DNA of 13,318 bases from Ruminococcus sp. (GTDB taxonomy: Bacteria > Bacillota > Clostridia > Oscillospirales > Acutalibacteraceae): the NCBI GenBank assembly GCA_023667385.1, contig JAMPAE010000021.1, positions 1-13,318 of the forward strand, read 5' to 3'. The notes under the pieces were generated by a model that was not told the DNA's origin, made no database searches, and saw only the letters and a list, made by a program, of their open reading frames with translations. A program made the translations under genes and the position numbers. Positions 7,208 through 13,318 of this stretch are shown in pieces. Each line of letters begins with the position of its first letter. Position 1 is the stretch's first letter.

Positions 7208-9034
7208 TTATTTGAAAATTTTCGATACTATGTTAAACAGTTTGTTCAGGAGTGTCACAACCCATCTTATGGCTCTGGCTATGACTTCTCTGATTGTATC
7301 AGAAATTTTTATTTCAGTGTCCAAAATATTTGAGTGGTTTTCATCTGATGTAATTAAATAAAAATGAGTTATGCTGCCGTCAGACATTCCGATTATAAGC
7401 TCATTAAATGAAATTGGGTCGTCACCGTTTAACGATGGATACACTTCGCCGTTTTTAAGTGTATTATCTTCAATTTGCTTTAGTGAAGCACCGCCGGTCG
7501 GAACATAATATATCGGCATATTTTCAAAAGCAAGTTCGGTGAATTTTATTTTTTCAATATTTTCATAGCGGAGGGAAAAAGCCGCCATACTGTCAAAAAA
7601 TTCATAAGAGCTAAATTTGGCAGCTTTTGTAAACGTGAGAGCCGAACCGTCATATTGAAACGGTATAATATTTACGTTTTGATTGGTTGACGCAGTTGTG
7701 TGGGTGTATTCTGTGTTTTCAAAAAGTTGAATGTTTTCGGAGCATGAAACAAATGGAGTGATTTCAAGGTTGCTGTTTCCAAAAATTATTACATTTTTTA
7801 AATTTGGGCAGTTGACGAATGAATTACTGTCAATTGTGATGCTGTCAGTGTCAATGATAACAGTTGTGAGAGAGGCGAAATCCTTAAATGAATATGAACC
7901 GATTGAACTGATGCTGTTATCAATGATTAATGTTGTGATGTCAGCTTTGTTTCTGTCCCAATAATGCCATGTATTTTCAGTTGAAGTTGGCATTGTGCCT
8001 GAGCCGCTGATTGTAAGAATATCATTTTGATCTTCGAATCGAATATTTTTATAAGCGTCAGGATTAATGTTGTAATGTATAACGGCTGTGTCTATAATAA
8101 CAGGTCGGCCTGTGAGGTATACGTTAGTATCTATAGCTATTTTTCCCCAATCATCTTCGCTTCCGGCATAGCAAATGTCTGTCAGCAATTTACAGTTGCC
8201 AAAAACTCCGCTGCGTACACTTTGAAGTGTTGACGGCAAGTATACCTGTTTGAGTTCAGTGTCATTTTCAAAGGCATAAGTCTCAAGTGCTGTTACACCC
8301 TCGGGAATCACAATTGTTTCAAGAGCGTAACATTCAGTGAAAGCACTGTTTCTTATTGTTGTCAGGGTTGATGGAAGTGAGACTTCTTTGAGTGAAGAAC
8401 AGGCTGCAAAGCACATCTGTTCAATTGTTGTTATACCTTCGGGGATATTAATCTTTTCGAGGCTTTCTGCATTAAAAAATGCTTGTATTTCAATTGTGTT
8501 TACAGTGTCGGGCAAAGATATTTCTTTAACAAATAAGCAAACACAGAATGAATATGCACCTATTTCTGTAACGCTGTCCGGTACGTTATATACTTCAGTG
8601 TTCAGGCAGCACGGTGCTTTTATAAGTTCTGTTTTATCTTTGTTGAAAAGAACACCGTATTCATCGCTTGAGTAATTCGGGTTGTTTTCATCAACAATTA
8701 AATATCTGACGTCTGCATAATGAAAAGCACGGGTTTCAATTGTTGTTACGGTTTTAGGTATATATACCGCATTTACAGTGTCATCACCAAACTCCAAGGT
8801 GTAGTCATGCATCACATCATCGTCGATTGTTGTAACTTCATTGCCGCCGAGTGTTTCGGGAATACGAATTTCATCAAGATTAGTATAATTGATTTTTGTT
8901 ATTGTTGCTTTTCCGTCTGTAACAGTATAGGTGAAAATGCCGTCTTCTTCTGCGCTTGCAATGAATGACAACGAAAGAACACAGATTAAACCTAATAAAG
9001 TGATGATTAAAGAAATTGATTTTTTCATATTCAT
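7208..9034 (-). CDS. Secreted BspA-like leucine-rich-repeat protein
   Basis: This 608-residue protein has a Sec signal peptide with likely cleavage after A28 (SFIASA). A first block of LRR_5/TpLRR repeats of about 23 residues follows (roughly 80-290), with the core pattern IPxxVTxIxxxAFxxC; examples are IPEGITTIEQMCFAACSSL and LPSTLTTIRNSAFTEC. The block ends with YAGSEDDWGKI, a typical closing element in clostridial BspA-like proteins. A second, degenerate repeat block lies near 370-430. The last 30 residues form a basic, hydrophobic, probably amphipathic tail (IRWVVTLLNKLFNIVSKIF). No sortase signal, SLH or other anchor is visible. Such proteins usually act in surface binding to host, matrix or other cells; the ligand here is unknown. 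The start ATG has GGGGGA 6 bases upstream. Sampled GC is low (about 28%), unlike rlmD next door. Confidence 0.88.
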   Translation of the reverse strand: MNMKKSISLIITLLGLICVLSLSFIASAEEDGIFTYTVTDGKATITKINYTNLDEIRIPETLGGNEVTTIDDDVMHDYTLEFGDDTVNAVYIPKTVTTIETRAFHYADVRYLIVDENNPNYSSDEYGVLFNKDKTELIKAPCCLNTEVYNVPDSVTEIGAYSFCVCLFVKEISLPDTVNTIEIQAFFNAESLEKINIPEGITTIEQMCFAACSSLKEVSLPSTLTTIRNSAFTECYALETIVIPEGVTALETYAFENDTELKQVYLPSTLQSVRSGVFGNCKLLTDICYAGSEDDWGKIAIDTNVYLTGRPVIIDTAVIHYNINPDAYKNIRFEDQNDILTISGSGTMPTSTENTWHYWDRNKADITTLIIDNSISSIGSYSFKDFASLTTVIIDTDSITIDSNSFVNCPNLKNVIIFGNSNLEITPFVSCSENIQLFENTEYTHTTASTNQNVNIIPFQYDGSALTFTKAAKFSSYEFFDSMAAFSLRYENIEKIKFTELAFENMPIYYVPTGGASLKQIEDNTLKNGEVYPSLNGDDPISFNELIIGMSDGSITHFYLITSDENHSNILDTEIKISDTIREVIARAIRWVVTLLNKLFNIVSKIFK

Positions 9035-9066
9035 TTGACATCCCCCGCTTAAAACAAGTATAATTA

Positions 9067-9095
9067 ATTATAATATAAACTGAACGATTTATCAA
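9067..9095 (-). promoter_or_regulatory. Promoter of the BspA-like gene
   Basis: On the minus strand TTGATA (+ 9090-9095) and TATAAT (+ 9067-9072) are separated by exactly 17 bases, a near-consensus housekeeping sigma-70/SigA promoter. Transcription would start about 25 bases before the start codon. The strong -35 suggests that an activator is not essential. Confidence 0.75.
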
Positions 9096-9126
9096 TAATT
9101 TTTAATTTGATTTTAAAAATAACACG

Positions 9127-9156
9127 ACCGTTAGTTCCACTTTGGTTACCGATTAT
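9127..9156 (+). promoter_or_regulatory. LytTR-type binding site upstream of the LytTR operon
   Basis: Two direct half-sites, ACCGTTAGT (9127-9135) and ACCGATTAT (9148-9156), are separated by 12 bases (21-bp period, two helical turns). They match the AgrA/VirR-type consensus [TA][AC][CA]GTTN[AG][TG] at 9/9 and 8/9 positions. The site ends 10 bp before the -35 of the downstream promoter. A second copy with the same geometry precedes the amidase gene. The likely binder is the LytTR protein encoded at 9247. Confidence 0.75.
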
Positions 9157-9166
9157 TACACAATTG

Positions 9167-9194
9167 TTGAAAAAAAGATAAAAAATGATATACT
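9167..9194 (+). promoter_or_regulatory. Promoter of the LytTR/GHKL operon
   Basis: TTGAAA (9167-9172) and TATACT (9189-9194) are spaced by 16 bases, just downstream of the LytTR-type site. Transcription would begin near 9201. That rules out a translation start upstream of this point and supports the ATG at 9247. Confidence 0.65.
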
Positions 9195-9228
9195 TAATAA
9201 GATAATGTCATTTTATTTGGAGGTAGCA

Positions 9229-9236
9229 GGGAGGAG
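9229..9236 (+). promoter_or_regulatory. Ribosome binding site that sets the LytTR regulator start
   Basis: GGGAGGAG lies 10 bases before the ATG at 9247, and a second GGAGG lies at 9219. Both lie downstream of the alternative in-frame TTG (9142) and ATG (9205), neither of which has a comparable site. Confidence 0.6.
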
Positions 9237-9246
9237 AATATATTTA

Positions 9247-9960
9247 ATGAAAATTGCTGTTTGCGAAGACGAAAAATATATTGTTGATATACTCGAACAA
9301 TATATACGCAATTTTATGGAAGAAACCCCGTTCAGTTTTAATATTGATACATTTATTAACGGAGATGATTTCAGAAAACAGTCTGAAAAATATGACTTGT
9401 TATTTCTTGATTGTGAGCTTCCTGATTGTAACGGATTAACCTTGGCAAAGGAATTGAGAGATAAAGACATAAACACAACGATAATATTTGTCACGTGTTA
9501 TGAAGATTATGTATATGAAAGCTTTGAGGTGGGAACATTTCGATACATACTTAAACCAATCAATGAAAGTGTGATTCGAAAAGCGTTAATTGATTTTATT
9601 CGTGTTTATGAAAAAGATAAGTATATTATTGTGTCAAATGCAAGAGAAAATCATGTGGTTAGTTTAGCCGATGTAATATACATTGAATCAGACGGCAGAT
9701 ATACTATAGTCAGATTGACTGATAATTTAACATATAAGTCAACTAAATCAATATCAGAATATAATGCAGATATAGAGAAGTTGGAATCTCAATGTTTTTT
9801 CAGAACTCACAGACGCTTTTTCATAAACATGAAACATATTTCTGAAATAAACAATAAAGTTGTTGTTTTTGATAATGGAGAAAAAGCTGAAATCAGCAGA
9901 AGAAATGCTTCAAAATTCAATAAATCATATACGGACTATTTGAAATACTTTGTAAAATAA
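9247..9960 (+). CDS. LytTR-family response regulator (AgrA-like)
   Basis: This 237-residue regulator has an N-terminal receiver domain (about 1-120) with acidic E7/D8, phospho-acceptor D55 in FLDCELP, the switch residue in IIFVTCYEDY and the conserved Lys in RYILKPI. A C-terminal LytTR DNA-binding domain (about 135-232) contains DVIYIESDGRYTIVRL, the FFRTHRRFFINMKHI stretch and the final SRRNASKFNKSY. LytTR proteins bind paired 9-bp direct repeats and usually activate secreted or peptide-signalled functions. The operon promoter has such a pair, so autoactivation is likely. The ATG at 9247 gives the normal family N-terminus (MKIAVCEDE); the reading frame is open back to 9142, but that lies upstream of the promoter. 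The GHKL kinase follows after 12 bases. Sampled GC is about 35%. Confidence 0.92.
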   Translation: MKIAVCEDEKYIVDILEQYIRNFMEETPFSFNIDTFINGDDFRKQSEKYDLLFLDCELPDCNGLTLAKELRDKDINTTIIFVTCYEDYVYESFEVGTFRYILKPINESVIRKALIDFIRVYEKDKYIIVSNARENHVVSLADVIYIESDGRYTIVRLTDNLTYKSTKSISEYNADIEKLESQCFFRTHRRFFINMKHISEINNKVVVFDNGEKAEISRRNASKFNKSYTDYLKYFVK

Positions 9961-9972
9961 GAAGGTGTAATT

Positions 9973-11271
9973 ATGATAAGCATATTCACAGCAATTGCAT
10001 ATATTGTTAAAGACATATCTGCTGTAATATGTTTACTTATGATTATGCACTTTATTTTCCTGAATAAGCCGCAAATCAAAAAATCAAAGGTTCTGCTTAT
10101 CGCTGCTGCAATTATGATTAATGCATTTTTCGGTGCGCTTTATCTTGTGGATCATACGGAAGATTACAAAGCGGTGATGGATTTCGCTTCAAACATAATA
10201 TATATTATTGCGTTACAGTTGCTGACTGAAAGCAAAAAACTTTCCAAAAACATTTGGTTGGTGTTTATTTGCATTTTTACGATAGATATGTTTTATTCTT
10301 TTATCGTGCCTTATGTCGGTGATATTCTTTGCATTGAGTGCTTATTTAATGTGGCGATATTTACATTTATTTGCATATTTATAAAGTATACAACACAAAA
10401 ATCGCAGGTTAATTTTTTGCCGAAGATTTTTGAAGAAATTCCCAATCGGGTTTATGTTACAATTTTGTTGTTTGAACTGACGTGCTATTATAAAGAATTT
10501 GGCATATCCTCTGCATGGTATAATGCCTTATATGTTTTTTCATCAATTGCTGTTGTTATGTGTGTGCTATATCTGATTTTTAAGATTTTTTACATGGCAC
10601 ATCAGCAAAATAATATACTTGCTCAAATGGAAATACAGAAGAACTTTGGAGAAAAGATAGCAATTAATGATGAGGAATTAAGGCGTTTTAGGCATGATTA
10701 TAAAAATCATATGATTGTCGTAAATGCATATTTGGAAAGCGGAAGAGTCAATGAAGCAAGAGAATATTTGGATTCCATTAACAACAGCATAAATGGTGTT
10801 ATGAACAATATCAGAACAGGCAATTTCATTGCCGATGCTATATTGAACAACAAATCTGTATTAGCCGCTAAAAATGACACGCACATCACATTCAGAGGCT
10901 TGGTTCCTGCTGACGGAATTGAGAATGAAGATTTGTGCACCATTCTTGCTAATTTGGTTGATAATGCAATTGAAGCTTGTGAGAAAGTCACAGGTGAGAA
11001 AAAAATTGAAATTGAATCAACCATAGTAAATGGTTTTCTGATACTAAGTGTATCCAACTCAACAGTCAGCGATGAAAACCCGAAGCTTAAAACGACCAAA
11101 AAAGATAAGCGAAATCATGGTATTGGATTGAAAAATGTGGAACGTGCAGTTAAAAAGTACGGAGGAGCAATGTCAATGAGCTGTGAGAATAACATTTTTA
11201 CTGCGGATATTAGAATAAAGATTATAAAAAATCACAATGCAAAAGTATCAAGCGGGATCATAAAAAACTGA
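9973..11271 (+). CDS. GHKL-type sensor histidine kinase (AgrC-like)
   Basis: This 432-residue kinase is the likely partner of the LytTR regulator. The first 205 residues or so contain six or seven membrane segments (first about 9-29 and 38-58, last about 185-205), followed by a linker and a GHKL core. The phospho-acceptor motif FRHDYKNHMIVV carries His241, the N-box NLVDNAIEAC carries Asn331, and the ATP-lid motif NHGIGLKNVERAVKKYGG has its GIG at 383-385. This architecture is that of AgrC and relatives, many of which sense peptides. No pheromone precursor or AgrB-like protease is encoded in this window, so the ligand is unknown. GAAGGTG precedes the ATG and the regulator stop lies 12 bases upstream, so the pair is one operon. 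Confidence 0.9.
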   Translation: MISIFTAIAYIVKDISAVICLLMIMHFIFLNKPQIKKSKVLLIAAAIMINAFFGALYLVDHTEDYKAVMDFASNIIYIIALQLLTESKKLSKNIWLVFICIFTIDMFYSFIVPYVGDILCIECLFNVAIFTFICIFIKYTTQKSQVNFLPKIFEEIPNRVYVTILLFELTCYYKEFGISSAWYNALYVFSSIAVVMCVLYLIFKIFYMAHQQNNILAQMEIQKNFGEKIAINDEELRRFRHDYKNHMIVVNAYLESGRVNEAREYLDSINNSINGVMNNIRTGNFIADAILNNKSVLAAKNDTHITFRGLVPADGIENEDLCTILANLVDNAIEACEKVTGEKKIEIESTIVNGFLILSVSNSTVSDENPKLKTTKKDKRNHGIGLKNVERAVKKYGGAMSMSCENNIFTADIRIKIIKNHNAKVSSGIIKN

Positions 11272-11280
11272 AGCATTAAG

Positions 11281-11319
11281 ATAATGGGCGGTATGGCATT
11301 TGACTATACCGCCTATTAT
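11281..11319 (+). terminator. Stem-loop ending the LytTR/GHKL operon
   Basis: A 14-bp stem, ATAATGGGCGGTAT (11281-11294) against ATACCGCCTATTAT (11306-11319), has a single G-U pair and an 11-base loop. It begins 9 bases after the kinase stop. The following run (GTTTGCTTTG) is only partly T-rich, so some read-through into the amidase gene is possible. Confidence 0.7.
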
Positions 11320-11360
11320 GTTTGCTTTGAAAAAAACAGGATGATTTTTTGCCGCAAATT

Positions 11361-11390
11361 ACAGTTGGTTCCATTTTACCTACCGTTCGA
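11361..11390 (+). promoter_or_regulatory. LytTR-type binding site upstream of the amidase gene
   Basis: Half-sites ACAGTTGGT (11361-11369) and ACCGTTCGA (11382-11390) are separated by 12 bases and match the LytTR consensus at 9/9 and 8/9 positions. Twenty of 30 bases are identical to the site at 9127-9156, including TCCA at the start of the spacer. As there, exactly 10 bp separate the site from the -35 hexamer. Confidence 0.75.
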
Positions 11391-11400
11391 TACAAAACTA

Positions 11401-11429
11401 TTGAATTTTATTTTTTGTTATGATAACAT
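11401..11429 (+). promoter_or_regulatory. Promoter of the secreted amidase gene
   Basis: TTGAAT (11401-11406) and TAACAT (11424-11429) are spaced by 17 bases. The weak -10 (4 of 6 to consensus) fits a promoter that needs an activator bound at the adjacent LytTR site. The leader to the ATG is about 45 bases. Confidence 0.5.
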
Positions 11430-11481
11430 ATAGCGGTCGAAATTACATTTCGGAAAATTCAGACAGAGAAAGGACAAGAAT

Positions 11482-13318
11482 ATGAAAAAAACAGTCAAAA
11501 GAATTTTTGCAGGCTTGCTGGTGGCATTGATGCTGGTCACAGCCGCACCGCTGGAGGGCTTTGTCGGCATAGAAATGCCGAAATTGTTCTCAACAAAGGC
11601 GGAAGCAGCAGGCTTGTCAGGCTACAGTAACTACGTTGCTGCCCAGTGGGCAATTGACCACCTTCATGATTCATGGTCAATCCTTGAAGGTCAGGGCTAC
11701 TATGACAACGGCGGTGACTGTGCAAACTTTGTGTCGCAGTGCATTTACATGGGCGGCATGGACATGGAAAACCTGTGGAACTACGCAGGATATTATGCAC
11801 ATTACGGTACGCCAACCGACGGTTCATGGATCAGAGCACATCAGCTATACAATTATGTTGTATCGCAGGGTGGTATATCCATCAACAATCCAAGTGCAAG
11901 CCAGGTCAGTGTTGGTGACCTGATTTTCTGGAAAACAACAAGCGACGGCAGAATGCACCACAGTGCAATTGTTATCGACGTTGAAAACGGTGTTCCGGAA
12001 ATTGCATATCACTCAACAAGAGAACCTGACGGAAGCTACACAAACAAAAGAAACAAAAACTGGACTCTCGGCTATGAAGGTTGGAGAATCTATCTTGTCA
12101 AAATGAACGGCGCAACCTGCGTTGCTCAGAATCCGAGAAACTTTGATGTCTACATCGCAAACAATGATTCGCCGTTCAGAGCCGACGCATCAACAGGTGC
12201 AACACTGCTCAAAACAGTGCACGGAGGAGATTATCTCCACGTTTATCAAACAAGAAGCAATCAGGGTTACACTTGGGGTTACGGACACTACAAAGGTGTA
12301 TGGGGCTGGACAAACCTCGGTAATTTCCGCTACAGCGCTCATGTAACCTCTCCTCCGGTTGACCATGTTTTCGGCGATTGGTTTGTTGCTGCTAAACCGA
12401 CCTGCGTAATAGAGGGAGTTTCAAAGCGTATCTGTCAACGCTGCGGATATGAAGAAACAAAGTCAATTGCCCCTGTCGGACATACTCCCGGAGCGGCACC
12501 GACTTGCCTTACACCTCAGCTTTGCACAGTTTGCGGAGCTTTGCTCAAGGATGCACTCGGTCACGATTTAAGTGAAACACTGGTTATGGCAGATTGCTAT
12601 AACGATGCTAAACTCCACGGTGAGTGCAAACGTTGTGACATGGAGCCTTATGACTATAAAGCAAGCACAAATTCATGGTCTGATTGGTCGCCGGTATCTC
12701 ATAAGGTAAAGAACAAGAACGACCAGAGAACCAGAACGGCTTATCGTTGGAGACAGAGAGACACTAAAACATCTTATAATGCCGGTGAAGCAGGGTGGAC
12801 ACAGACAGGAGGTCAATGGATTCAGTCGGGTTCAGGTGCATTTGATTTTGTTTATGAATTTAAAGGCGGCAGTGCAGGAAATAATCCCGATTGGGGTAAT
12901 GGTACTATAAGTAGTTATAATAGACAGCCATATTCATCATATCAAACAACAACTGATAAAAGAGATGTGTCCATATATTCGACAGGTTCTTATTTATGTT
13001 GGCATTGGTGTCAAAATAAACACGATGGTGACCTTAATCATACTGTAGAATCTGCGAATACTGGCACTTATAACACGTTTCATGCAGTAACTCAGAACTA
13101 TAGTTCTATGAGTTTTACAGCAAACTGTTATGCGTATGAAGTTACGAATTATGGTTGTTCCAAGTGGTGGTACAAAAACGAAATCTTCAAATGCAATTAT
13201 ACCGATTACAGAAGATTATTTAGCTACGAAAAATACTCCGACTGGAGTGACTGGGATGTCTCGGCACAAATGCCTGAAACGATACAGCAGATGATAAAGA
13301 GCGGGCAAACAACCAAAA
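11482..13318 (+). CDS. Secreted Amidase_6-type protein with CxxC repeats (3' end outside window)
   Basis: The visible 612 residues begin with a Sec signal peptide, likely cleaved near residue 42 (TKAEA/A). The next domain (about 48-211) resembles Amidase_6, a papain/NlpC-like fold: GGDCANFVSQC with catalytic Cys80, and HHSAIVID with His160. Such domains cut peptide or amide bonds, probably in cell-wall material. Residues about 213-285 look SH3-like (VYQTRSNQGYTWGYGHYKG, VWGWTNLGNF). Then come cysteine repeats of the clostridial surface type (C308, C318/C321, C342, C348/C351, C382/C385) with GHTPGAAPTC and ALGHD elements. The tail is rich in Trp, Tyr and Cys (SWSDWSPVS, CWHWC). The start has AAAGGA 7 bases upstream. 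Codon use shifts from GC-rich to AT-rich near 12700-12900. Substrate is unknown. The upstream LytTR-type site suggests control by the neighbouring two-component system. Confidence 0.88.
   Translation, partial: MKKTVKRIFAGLLVALMLVTAAPLEGFVGIEMPKLFSTKAEAAGLSGYSNYVAAQWAIDHLHDSWSILEGQGYYDNGGDCANFVSQCIYMGGMDMENLWNYAGYYAHYGTPTDGSWIRAHQLYNYVVSQGGISINNPSASQVSVGDLIFWKTTSDGRMHHSAIVIDVENGVPEIAYHSTREPDGSYTNKRNKNWTLGYEGWRIYLVKMNGATCVAQNPRNFDVYIANNDSPFRADASTGATLLKTVHGGDYLHVYQTRSNQGYTWGYGHYKGVWGWTNLGNFRYSAHVTSPPVDHVFGDWFVAAKPTCVIEGVSKRICQRCGYEETKSIAPVGHTPGAAPTCLTPQLCTVCGALLKDALGHDLSETLVMADCYNDAKLHGECKRCDMEPYDYKASTNSWSDWSPVSHKVKNKNDQRTRTAYRWRQRDTKTSYNAGEAGWTQTGGQWIQSGSGAFDFVYEFKGGSAGNNPDWGNGTISSYNRQPYSSYQTTTDKRDVSIYSTGSYLCWHWCQNKHDGDLNHTVESANTGTYNTFHAVTQNYSSMSFTANCYAYEVTNYGCSKWWYKNEIFKCNYTDYRRLFSYEKYSDWSDWDVSAQMPETIQQMIKSGQTTK

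Noticed and set aside
9142..9246. N-terminal extension of the LytTR regulator from a TTG at 9142 or ATG at 9205
   Set aside because: The TTG lies inside the LytTR-type site and upstream of the predicted promoter. Neither codon has a good Shine-Dalgarno, and the ATG at 9247 gives the normal receiver-domain start.
11537..11827. Antisense open frame on the minus strand at the amidase gene front
   Set aside because: It is a shadow of the amidase coding frame, which has a signal peptide, catalytic residues and a ribosome site. The antisense product is low-complexity and Arg/Ser/Pro-rich.

Overview
The window looks like chromosomal DNA of a low-to-medium GC Firmicute, most likely a gut-type Clostridia (Ruminococcus/Oscillospirales-like). 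This is inferred from gene content: VanR/VanS-like and LytTR/GHKL signalling pairs, an LCP cell-wall enzyme, a BspA-like leucine-rich-repeat surface protein, an Amidase_6-type secreted protein with clostridial CxxC repeats, and frequent TTG starts. No species can be named from the sequence alone. No tRNA, rRNA, CRISPR array, transposase or phage gene was seen.

Layout. (1) 1-1779, minus strand: a VanR-like OmpR-family regulator followed by a VanS-like sensor kinase that runs off the left edge. Its promoter carries three 11-bp-spaced direct repeats that fit autoregulation. (2) 2072-5588, plus strand: a second OmpR-family regulator, its membrane kinase and an LCP (LytR-CpsA-Psr) protein, tightly packed as one operon, divergent from region 1. 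(3) 5723-7099, plus strand: an RlmD-type 23S rRNA uridine methyltransferase, ended by a bidirectional hairpin terminator shared with the converging gene. (4) 7208-9034, minus strand: a secreted BspA-like LRR protein. (5) 9247-11271, plus strand, divergent from region 4: an AgrA-like LytTR response regulator and a GHKL sensor kinase, ended by a strong stem-loop. (6) 11482 to the right edge, plus strand: a secreted Amidase_6-type cysteine peptidase/amidase with SH3-like, CxxC-repeat and Trp/Cys-rich tail regions, truncated by the window end.

How the genes may work together. Most of the window concerns sensing and building the cell envelope: three different two-component systems within about 11 kb, an LCP glycopolymer-attachment enzyme and two large secreted proteins. 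The most informative signal is regulatory. The LytTR operon promoter and the amidase promoter each carry a pair of 9-bp LytTR-type half-sites with a 12-bp spacer, placed exactly 10 bp upstream of the -35 hexamer. This predicts that the LytTR/GHKL system activates itself and the secreted amidase. The BspA-like gene lies divergently next to one of these sites and could belong to the same circuit, but its own promoter lacks that geometry.

Base composition is uneven. Sixty-base samples counted by hand in the rlmD gene and the front of the amidase gene are about 52% GC, whereas samples in the BspA-like and LytTR genes and the back of the amidase gene are about 28-35%. This suggests separate histories for these blocks.
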